Origin: Bacteroidota bacterium | GTDB taxonomy: Bacteria; Bacteroidota; Bacteroidia; NS11-12g; UBA9320 | Assembly (NCBI GenBank): GCA_947499775.1 | Contig: CANMPY010000119.1 | Span: 1-6,304, forward strand | Reading direction: 5' to 3' | Length of the DNA: 6,304 nt | Shown: positions 6,083 through 6,304 of the stretch, in pieces | How positions within the stretch are numbered: position 1 is the first letter of the stretch | Layout of the letters: each line of letters opens with the position of its first letter | The notes under the pieces: generated by a model | Told to the model about the DNA's origin: nothing | The model's database searches: none | What the model saw: only the letters and a program-made list of their open reading frames with translations | Position numbers and translations under genes: made by a program

Positions 6083-6304
6083 TTTGTGAATTGCGCTTAA
6101 AAACTAACAGTATATTACTTGCAATTTCTTAGCAAATATTTTAAGTAGCTATTATGTATTTAACGGTATTTTAAATCTTTTAAGGACTAATTTTATGTCA
6201 GCTATCAGCTAGATGTTAGCCTAGAAAACGTATTTTATGATGTAGATATAGCGTATGAAGATTTATACATTATTGTAATTTTAAGAAATAGTTATAGATT
6301 GCCC
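6083..6304. other. 222-bp tail without a supportable gene
   Basis: After the TAA at 6080-6082 I see no convincing coding start, RNA gene or strong terminator hairpin. The most structured part is 6198-6224, which holds a tandem heptamer TCAGCTA x2 followed by an imperfect hairpin. A frame is open from 6191 to the right edge but has no ATG. Confidence 0.6.
6198..6211. repeat. Tandem heptamer TCAGCTA, two copies
   Basis: Two exact copies of TCAGCTA lie head to tail, and the second overlaps a short inverted repeat, GCTA-gatgt-TAGC (6208-6220). The element is more GC-rich than the surrounding intergenic DNA. Two copies of seven bases may be chance, and no function is assigned. Confidence 0.4.

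Noticed and set aside
6118..6135. TTGC/GCAA inverted repeat as a terminator for the HhH gene
   Set aside because: The stem is only four base pairs with a nine-base loop and no proper T-run directly after it, so it is too weak to annotate.

Overview
The window looks like chromosomal core sequence from a member of the Bacteroidota. It is AT-rich (about one third G+C by eye). Start codons have no obvious Shine-Dalgarno sequences. Several genes are instead preceded, at very short distance, by the Bacteroidota -7 promoter box TAnnTTTG. The gene content also fits: a BamD lipoprotein, a Bacteroidota-type alpha-oxoamine synthase, and a DNA alkylation repair protein of a subfamily familiar from this phylum. 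Genus cannot be read from the sequence. I saw no tRNA, rRNA, CRISPR array, insertion sequence or prophage gene.

Layout from left to right. (1) 1-512, minus strand: the N-terminal 170 residues of bamD, an outer-membrane beta-barrel assembly lipoprotein, running off the left edge. (2) 669-2504, plus: a complete 611-residue ABCB/MsbA-type half-transporter, divergent from bamD across a short promoter region. (3) 2540-3253, minus: a DNA alkylation repair (AlkD-like, PF08713-type) protein, convergent with the transporter over a 35-bp AT-only gap. (4) 3315-3788, plus: a DinB-superfamily protein with an intact three-histidine metal site, divergent from the repair gene across 61 bp. (5) 3917-5161, plus: a PLP-dependent alpha-oxoamine synthase (the family of BioF, Kbl, serine palmitoyltransferase and cysteate fatty-acyltransferase), with its own promoter box. 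(6) 5180-6082, plus: a membrane-anchored protein with three tandem helix-hairpin-helix modules, 18 bp behind gene 5 and probably co-transcribed with it. (7) 6083-6304: a 222-bp tail with no supportable gene.

How the genes relate. Genes 1 and 2 are envelope functions (outer-membrane protein assembly; export or lipid flipping). Gene 5 probably makes a lipid or amino-ketone precursor and may also serve the envelope. Genes 3 and 4 are a plausible stress or DNA-damage pair sharing one intergenic region, but a shared function is only inferred. Gene 6 resembles ComEA-type DNA-binding modules tethered to the membrane, and its role is unknown. The window reads mainly as ordinary housekeeping sequence. 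The points most worth a second look are the consistent promoter boxes with near-leaderless spacing, the unresolved substrate of the oxoamine synthase, and the triple-HhH membrane protein coupled to it. I do not see convincing evidence for a wholly new system.
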